Of a DNA stretch of 64,000 nucleotides, positions 1-13,940 are shown in pieces. Location of the stretch: NCBI RefSeq assembly GCF_002865645.1, contig NW_020194526.1:62001-126000 (forward strand), read 5' to 3'. Source of the DNA: Hyaloscypha bicolor E. Taxonomy: Eukaryota; Ascomycota; Leotiomycetes; Helotiales; Hyaloscyphaceae. A program made the translations under genes and the position numbers. Positions within the stretch are counted from its first letter, which is position 1. Each line of letters opens with the position of its first letter. The notes under the pieces were generated by a model that saw only the letters and a program-made list of their open reading frames with translations, searched no databases and was not told the DNA's origin.

Positions 1-3000
1 TTAATAAAAGTCTCAGGTATAGAAACTCTATAATTAGCTATAGAAGAAGTTATTGAGATTAATATAGCTAAGAATAAGTATATACTAATACCGGGTTTGA
101 ACCTGCTACTTATAGGAGCTCCTAAAATACTATAGTTTTAGGAAAGCAATATCTTTATATTCTTGAAATAGTATATAGATATATATAAGAACTATTATAT
201 TTCCGATAATACTAAAAGAGAGAGAATTATCTATTATATCTTACCTATTTATAAGAATTAGATTAAGGCTATATTAGAATACTATACTAATAACCCAGAA
301 GATTATTAGGAAACCAAGTTCTTTAAAGCCTTACTAAAGAAATTCCGAGAATATAACTGGGAAATACTTAAAATTAGCTATAACTTTCTTAATTAGATTA
401 TTATATAAATCCAGAATAAAAGAATCTCTTCCAAGTCTTATATTAATATATTTAATAGAATATTAAAGAAATTACTAAAGAAAAAAAAGATAGATAAAAT
501 TACTTAATACCGAGAATTTATAGGGAAATTATTTATTTTAGTAAGAGATTATATTTTTAAGAATATAAACTTTAAGTCTATAAATATTTCTATCTATAAA
601 TATAGTAAAATATATAAGAAAGTAGTAATATCTTATTAGTATAAAAAGAAGAAATACTATTTTAATATTACTAATAATCCAGATATATCTAGACTTAGAT
701 AAGAATACTTGGATATAGTAGTTTATAATATAGTTCCTAAACTAGAAAACAATTATTCTTTACTAGTTCCTCCTATTATACTTCCTAAAGCTACTATAGG
801 TATAAGTAAAAAGAGGATCTAGCCTATAGCTAATTATATAAAGCCTACCAAAAGTAGTAAACCTAAAGGAAATAATATTAACTAGCTAGTAAAAAGTCTA
901 GAAAAACTATTTATTACTATTATAACTCAAGAGAATCTATAGAGATAATTTAATATAGCTACTATTATAATTCGAGAGAATATCTATAACCTGCTTATAT
1001 AACCCAGTTAACTATAGTAGATATAGCTAATATAATAGTATTAGTAGCCTAGTAGGTATAATTCGGGTTTTCGGAAAGAATATACTAGAATTTATAATAG
1101 AGGATATAGAAAATACTATAGTAGCTATAATAGTTAAGCTAGATTAGGTAAAGAGTCTAGATAACTATATTCTAGAGGAAGTTAGTCTCAAGTATAATTA
1201 GAAAATATTACTTAAGTTAATATAATCTATAGTATAGACCTAGAACTAAGAGAATAAATTTACTATAGATACTATAGCAGGGATAAGAATAATAATATTA
1301 ACCCAGAATATATCTATATCTCTTGGTTCTATTACCTACTAATAGAAGAACTTATAAATTATAGATATATTTACTAATTTAATAGAAAGTAATATAAAGG
1401 GCCCTTTAAATCTGGATAAGAAAATATCTCCTTCTTTTTTACTAGTAAGTACTAGTAGTTTAATTAAATTATTTCCCAAGTTAGAGGAAAAGAATTTGAC
1501 TATAACTTGAATACTTGGCCCAAAAATATCCAGAAATTAACAGGAAATATCCAGTTTACTAGATAAGAAAAAGAAAAGGAAACTAGCTAACCGGAATCTA
1601 TATATAGAAGCAAGTAAGTTATATCTAGAAAATCTAAATAGCCGCTTTACCTTAGAGGAAATTATATTAGAATTACTAATACTTTAGGTTCTGGAATTAA
1701 TAAATAGTATTAAGATTTGGCTATAAATAGTATTTCTATTAATACTATAATAGGTTTCTTATTAAAGAAAAAGAGAAAAAAGGTAAAAATAGCTAAAGAG
1801 GTTTTCCGAAAATAAGCCAGAATAAAAAAAAAGCTATCCTATATAAGAGACTAGAAGAATATTATTTTAAAAAATAATAGATAGAGAGATAGTCTAGCTA
1901 AGGATATAGATATTAATAGTTCCGGAAATAAATAAGACAAATTAGGAACCTAGTATATATTTAATTATAATAAGTATAGAACTTCCGAAGTTAATAATAT
2001 TCTAATAAGACTACTAAAAAAAGCAACTATCCTATTTCCGAGAATTTAAAAAGAAATAAAAATACTTATTAATATTTTAAAAATACTAGATCTAGCTATT
2101 ATATTTCAGAACTAATAGATTAAGAATAATATTCCCTATTTTACTATCTTGGAAATGGGAAATACTATTATATTAAGTATAGTTAAATATACTAGAAAAT
2201 CTATAGAACTAGTAGCTATAGCTTATATAATAGATAGAATATTTAAGGAACTAGAAATACTAGTTTAGGTATCTAATACTAATAAAATTATTTAATTTAA
2301 AGGCAATAGTATTAATATTCGGATATTACTAGCTTATAAATATATTATATAATCTCTATATTTCTAATTTATATTTCGAGAACCTTAAGAGAATATTAAA
2401 TATAAAGAAATAATTAATACTAGAGCTAAAATTAATATTCTTTCCGAAAAGGTCTCTAGAAATATTAGTAAAGTAGTATATAATACTATAGATTATCGAA
2501 TATCTACTATTACTAGGGCAGAATTTGGATTTATAGGAATAGTAAAGTTTAGAGCTAAAGTTATAAATAGAATAGGATATAAAAATATATTCTTCCTAAT
2601 TAAAAGAGTTCTAAAGATCTTACTTAATTAACTATTCTTAGTAAAAATAAAGATAAATATTATATATAAGAGTAATAGTTTATAGGATAGGAGGTTTACT
2701 AACCCTAAAGATAACTAGAATACCTGTACTATTATAATTATTTTATCTTTAAAAAATATCGGGAAATAGAAGAAAGTAATAGTTCAAGAATATTAAGTTC
2801 CCAGAGTTAAGGAATTAAGTAATATAGAACAGGAAACTAAAGGTAAAAAAGAAAAATAAAGTCTAGTATTATAACCAGTAGTAATATTAGAAGAAATAAA
2901 AAGATACTGGGATTTCCTATAGATTCTTTTATTTTAGGTTTAAGAGTTCAGGAAATTAATAATATTTTTAGAGAAACTAAAATAGAAAAGGCTCTAATTA

Positions 3001-6000
3001 GAGTATTATTAAGAGTTATTCCGGATTTAATAAAAAAGAAAGTAAAAAGGGTATTAAATAAAGACATTTCTAAAAAAGAAATAGAATAATATCTCCTAAT
3101 AATAAAGGAATATATTCCCGAAGCTAAGAAATATTAAACCCAAAACTAGAAAGAATTCTGGAATATATAGAAACTTAAGAAAGATATATTAAAATACTAG
3201 ACAAAAAGGTACTTTCTATACCTAACTAGGAAAGAACTAAATAGAAAGGTTATAAACTCCGGAGATTAGATAAAAAGAATATTAGAGAAAATAGCTATAG
3301 CTTTTAAAGAAAAAGATAATAACTATAATCTATTCCTAATTACGGGAATATATAAAATAAAGAATAAGGTTCGACTAGTAAATACTAATAATAGAACTAG
3401 AGAAGGCCCTAATAAGTATCCGGACTAGTTTAAGAGATCTAAAGCTAGAGAATACCTATAAAAATATATTAGAAAGTATAAGAACTACTTTTTGCCAAGA
3501 ATATCTATTATTCCAAGAAATTTATAACTTATTCCGGAATGCCTTAAATAATTAGATATTAATAACTAGTTCTGGGAAAAGAAACTAGCTATATTTCGAG
3601 AATTAATAATTAATCGAAAAGGTACTATTATATTTAATTAGAAAGAAATAGGAAAAGTCTATAAGAATATTAGTCTTTCTATTCTAATTAAGACTATTAA
3701 ATATAAAGTCTAGTAAGAAAAGAACTTTCCGTATCCTAAAGCTCTAGTACTAGTAATAGTAAAAATACTATTAGAATATCTAGATTATAGAATTCTTAAG
3801 AAATATAATAGACCTTACCGAAATCTATAGTTCTTAGTTATAAAGAAGATTACTAGGACTTATAGACTAATTAATATTACTATAAAAATGAATCTAGTAA
3901 TCCTATAAAATACTAACTTATTTCTATCTATTAATAAGATCTCAGAGGAATTTACTAGATATATTTATATCTTTCTAATTAATTTCTTTTCTGGATATAA
4001 TTAACTTATACTAGATACTTATAGTAAAGATTTAACTATATTTATAATATCTCTAGAACTATTAAGAATAACTATACTATTTCAGGAAGCTACTAATTCT
4101 ATTATATAGTTTATATAGATTATTATAACTATTCTAGAGAATCTGTTTCCCAAAATTACTATATTATTTATTAATAATATTAGAGTTAAGAGACTTTATA
4201 TAGAATATAATAGATAGCTTATTTTACCCGGAATTCGGTATTTTATATTCAAATATCTTTAAAACCTAAATATAACCCTAGATAAAATTAAATAAGCCAA
4301 AGCTAGTATAGGAGAAAAATTATAGTTCTATTATAATAATATAGTTATTATTAGCTTTATTTATAGAATACTTGGAAAAAGCCTTTCGAGTTTAGGAATT
4401 ACTAAGATCTTAAGATAGAAATATTATAATAGTATAACTAAAGGTAAGGCATTTATTAGAATTATTATTTACTATTATATTTGAATTAAAGGCTTTATAA
4501 TTATTACTAAATCCATTTATTACTTAATAAGGAAGGATATAATATGAAACTAGAATAATAAATAAAAGCAAGCTATATAAATTCTTTAGGAAAAGCTTAC
4601 TACTATTCTAATACTCTATAAGTTATACTATAATCTATTAGAAGGTTAGGGAATAATTATATTAGTAATGGATACTAGCCTAGATAAATAGAATAGAACT
4701 CTTAGTTAATATAATAATAAAGGGAAAAAGAAAGTTATATAGTATAAGTCTGAAATCTGGAATAATACTAAATAAAGATATAATATTACTAAGAGAAAAT
4801 ACCGAGAACTAATAAAGTATTTATAGAAAGTATAATTCTGGCTATATAAAGTTTACTTTATCCTTGAACTAGATACTAATATATTCGTTATATAGCTAAA
4901 TAAAGCGGCTACGGATCTTCCTGGGGCTCTAGTTATTTACTAGCTAATATAGATTTAACTATTCGATTTTAAAATCAAGTATATTAAAAGAACCAAGTAT
5001 ACTATTACTAATGAATTATTAAAATATCTATAGTAAAAACGTAATACTAAAGATAATAAGGATATTAATAAATAGTTAGTAATAGAGCTTAATACTATTA
5101 GAATAGTACCTATTAGGCAGAAAATTCGGATAAAGGAAGTAGTTCCGGTTTAGTTATATAATATCGTTTTAAGAAATTAGACTCCCAAGACCTTTATTAG
5201 ATATTTAGATAATAGTATTTAGTTACTAGAGATTAATAATTAAAGCCTTACTATATCTGGAAGCAAATCGGTAATATTAAAAAATAATAAAATCCGGAAG
5301 TTATATAATAAAAGCTATAGCCTTTTATATATAACTGCCGGTAAAATAGTAAATAATAATACTAACTTATATACTTTACTTAATAACCCGATTATTTTAC
5401 TAAATCCCTTAGATAATAGCTATTCCAAATAATACCAGAATATTATATAATATCTTATAATATTCTCTAGACTAGAAGAAATATCTAAAGCCGAGTTTCG
5501 AAAGTTAAATAAAGAAGCTTTAAATTATAGTATAAGAGATTAATTACTATAGAGAGTTATATCTAAAATATATTTATTTTAATTTATTATTAATAATTAA
5601 AAATAAAGGAAAATCATTATTAAAAAGCTATATAATAAGATTAGATATACCGGAAAAGAAAGTACTTTTTGTTTAATAGCTAGCTATTATTACTAAAAAG
5701 GTTACTATAACTATATATAGAAGTATATTAATACTTATAAGGTTTATTAGTATAAGAGTAAAAGAAGATAAGAAGAAGCTCTATATCTAATAAAAGCTAT
5801 ATCCCTTTTCTATTACCTTAGGATTAATATAGTTAAACTACTAGACTATAAAGGATATAATTTATTAGTTATTACTAGAAACTGTTACGCTTCACCGCTT
5901 CACTGGTAAATTTAGCGTCACGTGATCGCGATGACGCATGCGGCTGGCTAGTATTTAGAACACCAAAGCTCCTGTACATACGAGCTTCCCTCCTTAGTTT

Positions 6001-7140
6001 AGAATCCTCGGAATAGAGCCACTCTACCTTGCTTTCCAAGCCCAGAGACCCGGTCTCGTAACAGAAACAACTTCTCAGAATAGGTTAAAGCTAGACCTTT
6101 AAAGAATTTAATTAGTAAAAAGATTACTAAGTTTATTTAAGAAGAAATCATTTATAGGTATAATTTATTTAGGTAGCTTAAAATAAATAGCAGATCGGAA
6201 TTTAAAGAAATAGTAATTCAGGAACTTAATAAGCTAGGAATTAATAGAGTTATTATTTTGGCCTATAATTCCAAAAGAAATAGTATAATTAAAAGAGGAT
6301 ATTAATTAATTATTTAAGTACTTATTATACTTATAATAGATAGAAAGAAGCCTTAAATAGATTTACTACTATATATTCTATTTACTAACCGAATTACTAT
6401 ATATAGACCAACTGGATTTACCCTCTTTTATATAGTCTATAATAGGAAAGCTATACTACTTATAGAAATATACTTTCTAACCTAGAGAATATTTGGGTAA
6501 AATAAAGTTTATAATAGAGAAATACTTCTAGAAATATATATAAAGCAAATATAGATAAGAGATAAAGATATTAAAGAAGCTAGAATAAAAAAGAATAGAT
6601 AATACCGAAAGGGAAAAGAGTAATTTAATACTACCTATTAGATTTATATAAAGCCTATTTCTAAAAAGGATCTAATTCTTATATATAATATTAAATTAAT
6701 AAATTAAGACAAGTTAAGAAATATAAAACTACTATATTACTAGCTTGGCCTATATAGAATAAGGTATATAGATTAATTAAAAGAATACTATATACTAGAA
6801 GAACTTAATAATACTATATTCCGAAAGATATATACCGGGAATTAATTCAAATAGTTTATTAAAAGAAATAGATTCTGGTATTCTCCTAAAAACAAAATTA
6901 ATAATAAATATATATTTATAAATAAATATTTCAAGATAGAGATAGAACTAGAAAAGAAAGCAGTTATAGAATACTATAAGCGAAATAGTATTTAGGAAAT
7001 CGAGAAAGCTACCGGTATTATTATATATATTTTAGAGTTACTAGAATCGGAAAAAGTAAAATATATCTTTTTTATAAAAGACTAGAAAGAAGTATCTAAT
7101 AATAGAAACTTTTCTTAACCTGAAATAAAGTTTATTACCT
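1..7140 (+). mobile_element. RIP-degraded Ty3/Gypsy retrotransposon, polyprotein remnant (5' end outside window)
   Basis: When TAA/TAG are read as former Gln or Trp codons, plus-strand translation gives a Gypsy polyprotein in the usual order. Gag-like sequence with a basic tail lies at about 0.1-1.4 kb and a protease-like region at about 2.1-2.8 kb. Reverse transcriptase lies at about 3.7-4.5 kb, with YRN and FFSGYN near 3.8-4.0 kb and a degraded catalytic loop FINNIRVK near 4.16 kb. RNase H lies at about 4.63-5.05 kb (VMDTSLDK, then a run resembling YNITKRKYREL). Integrase lies at about 5.6-7.1 kb, with a C-terminal barrel-like region reading YRI. No stretch is open, so the copy is dead. The order protease-RT-RNase H-integrase defines Gypsy rather than Copia. 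LTRs were not located: the left end is outside the window and the right end is too degraded. Confidence 0.82.
5883..6063. mobile_element. Solo LTR (181 bp) inserted in the Gypsy integrase
   Basis: The segment starts TGTTACGC and ends CTCGTAACA, an imperfect terminal inverted repeat with canonical TG...CA ends. It is flanked on both sides by the 5-bp direct repeat GAAAC (5878-5882 and 6064-6068). Its base composition is normal, unlike the AT-rich DNA around it, so it arrived after the host copy was mutated by RIP. Removing it together with one GAAAC restores the integrase reading ...VITRN-NFSE...VKARPL. No coding sequence is present; a full-length donor must exist elsewhere or have existed. 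Confidence 0.9.
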
Positions 7141-9042
7141 TTAATTCTTTATATATCTTTTGTTTTTTTCTTTTAACTAATATTTATAATCTTTAGAAAG
7201 TATTATTATTAGACTATTATTCTGGAAATCGGATAAGTTTTACTATTATTTATTTCTTACTATTATCTAATTACTACTATTAGATAGTATTCTTAATATA
7301 TGAAATTCTATTACTAGATCTTGGGAATCAAATATAAAGGATCCCTTTTAGTATAAAAATAAATAGGAAGTTAAAAGGTTATTTTATAGACTCTTAATTT
7401 CGAACTATAATAATAGATAATAACTATATTTAGAATTAGGGAAAGAAGAGAAAAAGAAAGGGGGTTTTTTATATATATTTTACTAAACTGGAAATCTTTT
7501 AAAGGCTCTATTTGCCTTTTTAACTAGCTATTCTTATAGCTTATACCGGTCTAAAGCTTAATTATAATATCTATAGATCTTGATTTTAACTTAAACTACT
7601 ATTATAATTTTCCTTATAATATCCAAATAAACTTCCTAATTAAGAGTTATATATAAATAGAATAAATAAACTAAAAGTCCTATAAAAGAAAAGGGAAACC
7701 TTATTAAACTTAATAGATATTTCTAAAAAAGCTTAATAATATATAATTCTGGAAATCTTTTAGATATTAGATAAACCGAATCTGCCTATTTAAAGCCTAT
7801 TTTATACTAGAAAACCTATTTCTTTTTTAATATAATTATAGCTATACTTAAAGTATATACTATAGCTATTTTAAAAGTATATACTAAGGCTTAGTTAATA
7901 TATTATATATTCCTATTTCTATAGAGAACTTCTCTAGTATAGAACCTATTCTCCGACTATAATACTGTTTTATTATTAGGAATTAATTACTTCTTTAAAA
8001 AGCTAGTATAACTTACTAATTCTTATTATTAATCTATTTCTTGCTATTAAATATTATCTGAATAATTCCGATATTCTTAGTACTAATTCGGAATACCTAA
8101 TCTTTCTATATTTTATATTAACTTTAATATTAACTATTTCAAACTTAATAATAATACTATAAACCCTATTTATACTATTTTATAGTTCTCTTTTCTATAT
8201 ATTCCGATATCTTTGGTATTATCTTTATTAATATAAATATTACTTTAAAGTCCCAAATAACTAAATAGTTTTATACTATTTAAAGCCAATTCTAATAAAT
8301 ACTAAATAAATGCAATTAGCTTTCGGAAGAGATACGGATTAGTTTCGGAAGAAATAATACCTTATTCTAAGTTATTTCTTAATTCTATTATTCTAATTTC
8401 TTTTCTATTAATACTTACTTTATATTTTCTCTAATATCTTTAGTATATTTATATATTTTACCTTTTATATATTCCCTATATTATTTTCCTTCTTTTATAT
8501 TATTTTTTAAATTAATAGAAATGTCTCTAAATAAATAGGAGATCGGAATATACCTATATTATAAATTTTTTATGATTTCTTTTTATATTCTAATACTTTA
8601 GATACTATTACTATATATATATTTCTATTATATTACCTTCTTATTTCCCTATTATTACTATTTAGTTTAACCTGCCTTAATTATTTCCTTAATTATATTC
8701 CCTTAGATATATATATTTATATTCTTTTCTATAATAGAAACCCAATTCTATATTTTATTTTCTATAATTATTTCTAATTTATAATTATATTACCTTAAAT
8801 ATACCTAATTATTATACCTACTTTCCCTATTATATATACTACTATTTTAGCTTTGTTTTCTTACTAGAAAAAAAGAAAAACTCGAATATATATAATATAT
8901 TTATATAATCCAAGACTATTCTAATTTACTTTTTATTTTAGAATATATTTAAAAGAAATTCTTATAACCTCGAAAACTTTTAACTTTATAATCTATAACT
9001 ATTATACTAATAATATCTTTATAATCTATTAAGAATAATAAA
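7141..9042. other. AT-rich RIPed stretch, no recognisable gene
   Basis: This is very AT-rich sequence between the Gypsy integrase end and the next legible ORF. It probably includes the 3' non-coding end and degraded LTR of the Gypsy element. I could not read a protein in any frame even when TAA/TAG are treated as Gln. Confidence 0.6.
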
Positions 9043-11840
9043 ATGGCTAAAGAATAGATTCCTTAAGTTAGTAAAATATAATAGCTAGTTCTTATAAGCT
9101 ATAGTATTATTAAAAGTCTATAGATTAATAGTATTAAAGTTTAGAATATTAAAGGAGCTTGGGCAGTTATAGAAGGCCTACTAATACCAGAAAAGATAGC
9201 TATAATTACCGAATTTAATATAAATATCCTAAATAAGCTAAATAGTATATATAATAAGCTTTTAAAATAGAAAACCTTTATTAGAAACGGAACTGGACTG
9301 GAATTAATTAAAGAGAAGCTAAAGAACTACTAAGCTAATAATAGGGAATTCGAAAATATTATTAAAGGTATTTCCAAAAGCAGATAAGAAAAGCTTAATA
9401 AGATTAAGACTATAGTAAATAGTCTTAATACTAAAGGACAGAATAGAATTATACTATATAGTAAAGCTTTTAGCTAATATATTAATAATATCTATAATAA
9501 TCTTAGTAAGAATATTTATAAAAAGTTATATTCTCTTTTTAAGACAAAAGCTTTAGTATATAAAGCTATTTAGTTAATTAATAAAGCTATTTTAGAGTAT
9601 ATTAAGAACAAGAAGTATTAGAATACTAATATATTTATTAAATCAGATATTACTAAAATATTCAAGTATACTAAAGCTATTTCGGAATATAGAGAATTAG
9701 AGTTTAAGCTACTATTAGCTAATAACTTTAAAGCTAGATAATATATCTTTAATACTTCCGGAATCCTAATTAAGGGAATTTATAGTAATAAGCCTTTTCC
9801 TGCTTTCCGAAATAAGCCTAAAGAATAGGCCCCTATTATAATTTCAGTTTCGACTTAACCGGATCTAGCTAAGAAAAATAAAGCTAATTTGGTAGAGCCT
9901 AGTAAAAAGACTACTAGTAAAGCTAGTAGAGCTAGTAAGACTAGTAGAACTGGTATAACTAGATAAAAAGAACCTAGTAAGAATAGAAAATAAGCTAAAC
10001 CTAAAACTTCTAATAAATAGCAGAAATCTAAGTACTAGACTAAATATAAAGTTAGTAAAATAACAGAAAGCAAAAAGAAGCCCTCTATACTAAAGGGAAA
10101 GATATAGTCTAAAAAGACTCCCTTAACTATATCCAGAACCAAGAAGTAAAAGACTAGAAATATTAAGTCCGGAGAATTTAATAAAGGCATTTAGTATACC
10201 TATAAAATATTAGCTAAATGGAAATTAATACTTGTTTAGTAGGATAAATATATCTTTAAGGAAATATATAGCAATATTATAGGACCTATCTTTAAGTAAG
10301 AATATTATAGGATTAATAATGGATTTCTTAAAACTCCCTATATAGTATATACTTAGTAACTTACTAATATTCTCTCTATTAATATATAAGAGATTAAGAA
10401 TATTCTAAAGGTAATTACTAAGATCTATAAAGTTACTAAAGGCAAGAAGTATATTTCTATTACTTGAGTAAATAAGAAAATACGAGATTTCTTTTTTAAA
10501 AGCTAGGAGATTAAGAAATATAAATATAAATACTATATTTCCGATTAATTCTGCCCTAATCTATAGTTCTAATTTAATACTATAGTCCCTATTTCTAAGT
10601 CTAGTACTACTAATTTGGGTATAAATAGCTATATTTATAAGAAGAATTACCTAAAGTAGATTAAGAAGCTTAGTATTCGAGAACTCTTAATAGAGAAAAT
10701 AGAGATATTATAGTTCTATTTCCAAAAAGATAATATATTAATATATAAAGATCTTAGTAATAGCTACTTTACCTTAGTCTCTTAACTTTTAATAGCAGAT
10801 CTATTAATATAGCTCGGATTTCATAAGATATTAAACAAGTATTCTATTTACCTAGTTATTTACTTTTAGCTAGTCTAATACTTTACTTCTAGAAATATTA
10901 ATTATAATTAGTATAAAGGCAATACTAAAGATCTAGCTACTACTAAAGCTTTAAATAGCAAATTCTACCTTAGTAAAGAATATCGGAATATTAGTTATAT
11001 TTTTCTTATAGACTATAAGAAGGCTACTACCTTTAGTAAGAAGTTCTTTAAAAACGTTAATTATTCCTCTATTTCTAATAAATTTGAGCCGGAAGCAGCT
11101 AAGGAATTAGGCAAGTATTTACTAAAGGTAGTAGGAGGAAAGATTCCGAATATAGTCTATTTAACTAGATAAATAAATACCTTTAGCTAGATAATCTATA
11201 AGTCTGGAATTATAGGAAAGTATTAATTCTCGAATAATATATAAGTTAAAGAATAGCTTAATAATAATTTGCTACTTAATAGGCCTTTTACTATAGTTTC
11301 TATAAGCCTAGTTACTATTAAGAATAGAATATATAAAAATGAAGTTTCCTATAAAGTTATTAAAGCCTCTTATCTAGAGCTTTCCCCTTCTATTAAAAGT
11401 TAATTTAAGAATACTATAGATAATACGAAATTCGAAGGAGTTATCTATTTAGAGTATATTAGTATAATTTATAATATAATTCGCTATAATAAGTTTTCTT
11501 AATATTCTATAGTAAAGGCAGAAATTAAGTAATAGTTAAAGGCAGATATTAATTAATATAGAGAACTATATCGGAATTAGTATAAGAATATAGCTAAGCA
11601 GGTTCGGATTGCCTTTAAACAAATTCGGGAATACGAAATAAGACTATTTAAGGGTAATAAGTCTTATTTTAGATATATAGAGAAGAAATTGGATTAATTA
11701 ATAGAGGAGAATCCTGAATATTTTATTATTTCAGATTCTAAATAGGATTTTTCTATTATTTTTGATATTTAGGGAATAAATATAAATAAATAGGAAGTCA
11801 AATATAATACGGCAGGCTATACTTATTAAAAATCGTATTA
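9043..11840 (+). pseudogene. Long RIP-killed ORF of unknown family, probably from a mobile element
   Basis: A plus-strand frame starting at ATG 9043 stays readable for about 930 codons if TAA/TAG are read as mutated Gln codons. The product would have an N-terminal helical part, a Lys/Ser/Thr-rich basic linker near 9.9-10.2 kb (SKKTTSKASRASKTS), and a C-terminal half ending near 11.84 kb in a charged coiled-coil-like segment. I see no RT, integrase or DDE motif and cannot assign a family. Because it is RIPed it was once repeated, so an accessory protein of a large transposon or an unclassified element is the likeliest origin. The stretch 11.84-12.16 kb after it holds nothing readable. Confidence 0.5.
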
Positions 11841-12159
11841 TTTTAGCGGTTTTGAGATTTAGGTTATATAGTAAAGGCCGCAGCCTTTTATATATAACTT
11901 GCAGAAATCATATAAGAAAGCTAGTTTTTCTATAGATTTAGATAAGAATCCTTTATATATATTTAATTAATTAAGCTTTTATATACTATATACTATTTAT
12001 ACTTTACTATTTATACTTTTAATTTATTATTTTGCTATTAAGTCACGTTTTATACTCTAGTATACTTTATATGGGTTTTTGTCTTATTATAGTTTCCCTC
12101 CTATACTACTATTTTAACTAAGGCTACTAAAGCTAGTATATAGGAGAAGCTTATTTTCC

Positions 12160-13310
12160 AGAACAAAACTGGCCTAGTTTGCTATAATAGGCTTCCTATT
12201 ACTAAATCAGCTAATTAAGGCCCTAATTATTCTTCTATTAGCCCCTCTAGTTTCTAGTAAGCTAAATATATAAGCTATAAAACTTGTATTGAGATTTATA
12301 CTCTTTACCGGCTTAGTAATTATTCGATTTGCAAGCTAGTAAGACTTTTTTCGCTCTTCCGGTCTATAGTTTAGTATATTCTAACTTACTTCTTTATTTT
12401 CCGGTATATATATTAGTTCTATAGATATAATAATTACCTAATCAAATTCCAGGTTCTTGACTTTATTACTACTAGTAGGGCCTTTACTTATTAAATAGTA
12501 TTTGAAGAGATTCCTGAATATTTTGGCCTTTTAATTTCTGAATATATAGTATAGAGAATTCTTTATTCTAAAGGATATAGCTACTATATTGCTTATATAA
12601 AGCCTTACTTCTCTTCTATTTAGAAGCTTAAATAACTAGAATTCGCTTTGAAATATTAATACTAGAGAAAGAAGTAGAAACGGATAATCTTTTCTAATAA
12701 AGCTATTATATAGAATAGTAATATATCTTTCTATATAACTTGTAAAACTAGTAAGAAGTATCTGGATAAGTGCTTTTAGCCCAAATTTAAGAAACTAGAG
12801 GGAATAATAGTATAGGTAGTAATTACCTATAGTAGGAAAACAGAGCTAATTAATTTTAATTACTATATAATAGGCAATTTCAAGGGAAATATAGATAGCC
12901 AAGCTTATATTAACTATATTTTCTCTATATTCTACGATTTCTAGAAAAGTATAAAGCTTCCTGAGAAGAACTATAACTAGAACTAGTAACTAGTCTTCTA
13001 CTAGTAAGATAATACTAGACCCTATATATCTAAGCTTACCTCTGCCTGAATTAAGCAAGCTAATATACCCTTTATTAACTGGCCTTCTAACTCCCCTAAT
13101 CTTAATCCTATTAAGTATATATAGTTAATTCTCAAGGCTATTATACGGAAGCGTCTAAGGAGGAAAGGGTAGAATATAGCTAATCTAATAGCCTTTATAG
13201 AGCAAAAGTGGGCTAAAATCCCTTAGTATAATATTAATTAGATTATTAATTAATACTTGATTATATAGAAGGGGTTATTAAAGCTTAGGGAGGGCATATA
13301 AGGTAGTAGG
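12160..13310 (+). pseudogene. Tc1/mariner-like transposase, RIP-degraded
   Basis: With Gln-to-stop changes ignored, the plus strand reads a complete Tc1-type transposase. An N-terminal helix-turn-helix part lies near 12.2-12.45 kb (IYTLYRL, STVQYIL-like). The first catalytic block is degraded from SDE to SNK near 12.69 kb. The second block, FYQQDNTRPY, is near 12.98 kb. The third block is WPSNSPNLNPIKYI near 13.1 kb, where Asp has become Asn and Glu has become Lys, as expected for RIP G-to-A changes. The ORF ends close to 13.3 kb, where AT-rich DNA gives way to normal DNA. I could not fix the terminal inverted repeats. Confidence 0.78.
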
Positions 13311-13940
13311 GGGGTAGAACTAGTATTTGGTGGCTTTTTTATCCTTGATTTGGGGTATATTCTAGTATTTAGTTGCTATATAAACCTTTAATTAGCTTAA
13401 ATCACTTTAATTCTAGCCAATCAGAGCCTCCTATTTTCCCTTAGCAACCCGAATTACCTAGGAAACTAAGGGGTTACATATGATCTACTTACAGGCGTCC
13501 AATCCGATGTGTCCACCCTCTTTACTTTCTGTCCGTACGGCCATATGGGTGAAGATCAATAGTATTGAAAATGGCTTCCTCGGTGGGGTTAATATCCAAA
13601 TTCAGTCCATCCTCCGCAATTAAGCTTTCATCGTCCCGCTTTACCAATCAAATGGAAGATCTTTTCGCATTTGCCACCATTGAGGGCCTGCTCCGTTCCC
13701 CAAAACCCCATGGATTATGAAGTGTCATGGAAGTCACGGCTCTTTGCTCCTAGATACCTCCGACCCGTCATGGCTCTCGGCCATGATTGAACAATGGCTT
13801 CACAATGCCGAACTCGCTCACGCGGGACGAGTTCCTGACTTCGTTGAATAAGATGGGGCTGAAATCTGCGTCTCGAGATTGAGTTCGTTGATTTTGATCA
13901 GTCCGATAATACAACCAACACTCGACATCCCAATACCGCC
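13311..13940. other. Boundary of RIP block and upstream region of the pectinesterase remnant
   Basis: Base composition changes from AT-rich to normal at about 13.44 kb. The remainder is upstream DNA of the pectinesterase pseudogene. No other gene is visible. Confidence 0.6.

Noticed and set aside
5300..5560. Possible start of a separate element between RNase H and integrase
   Set aside because: It reads as the normal linker of the same Gypsy polyprotein.
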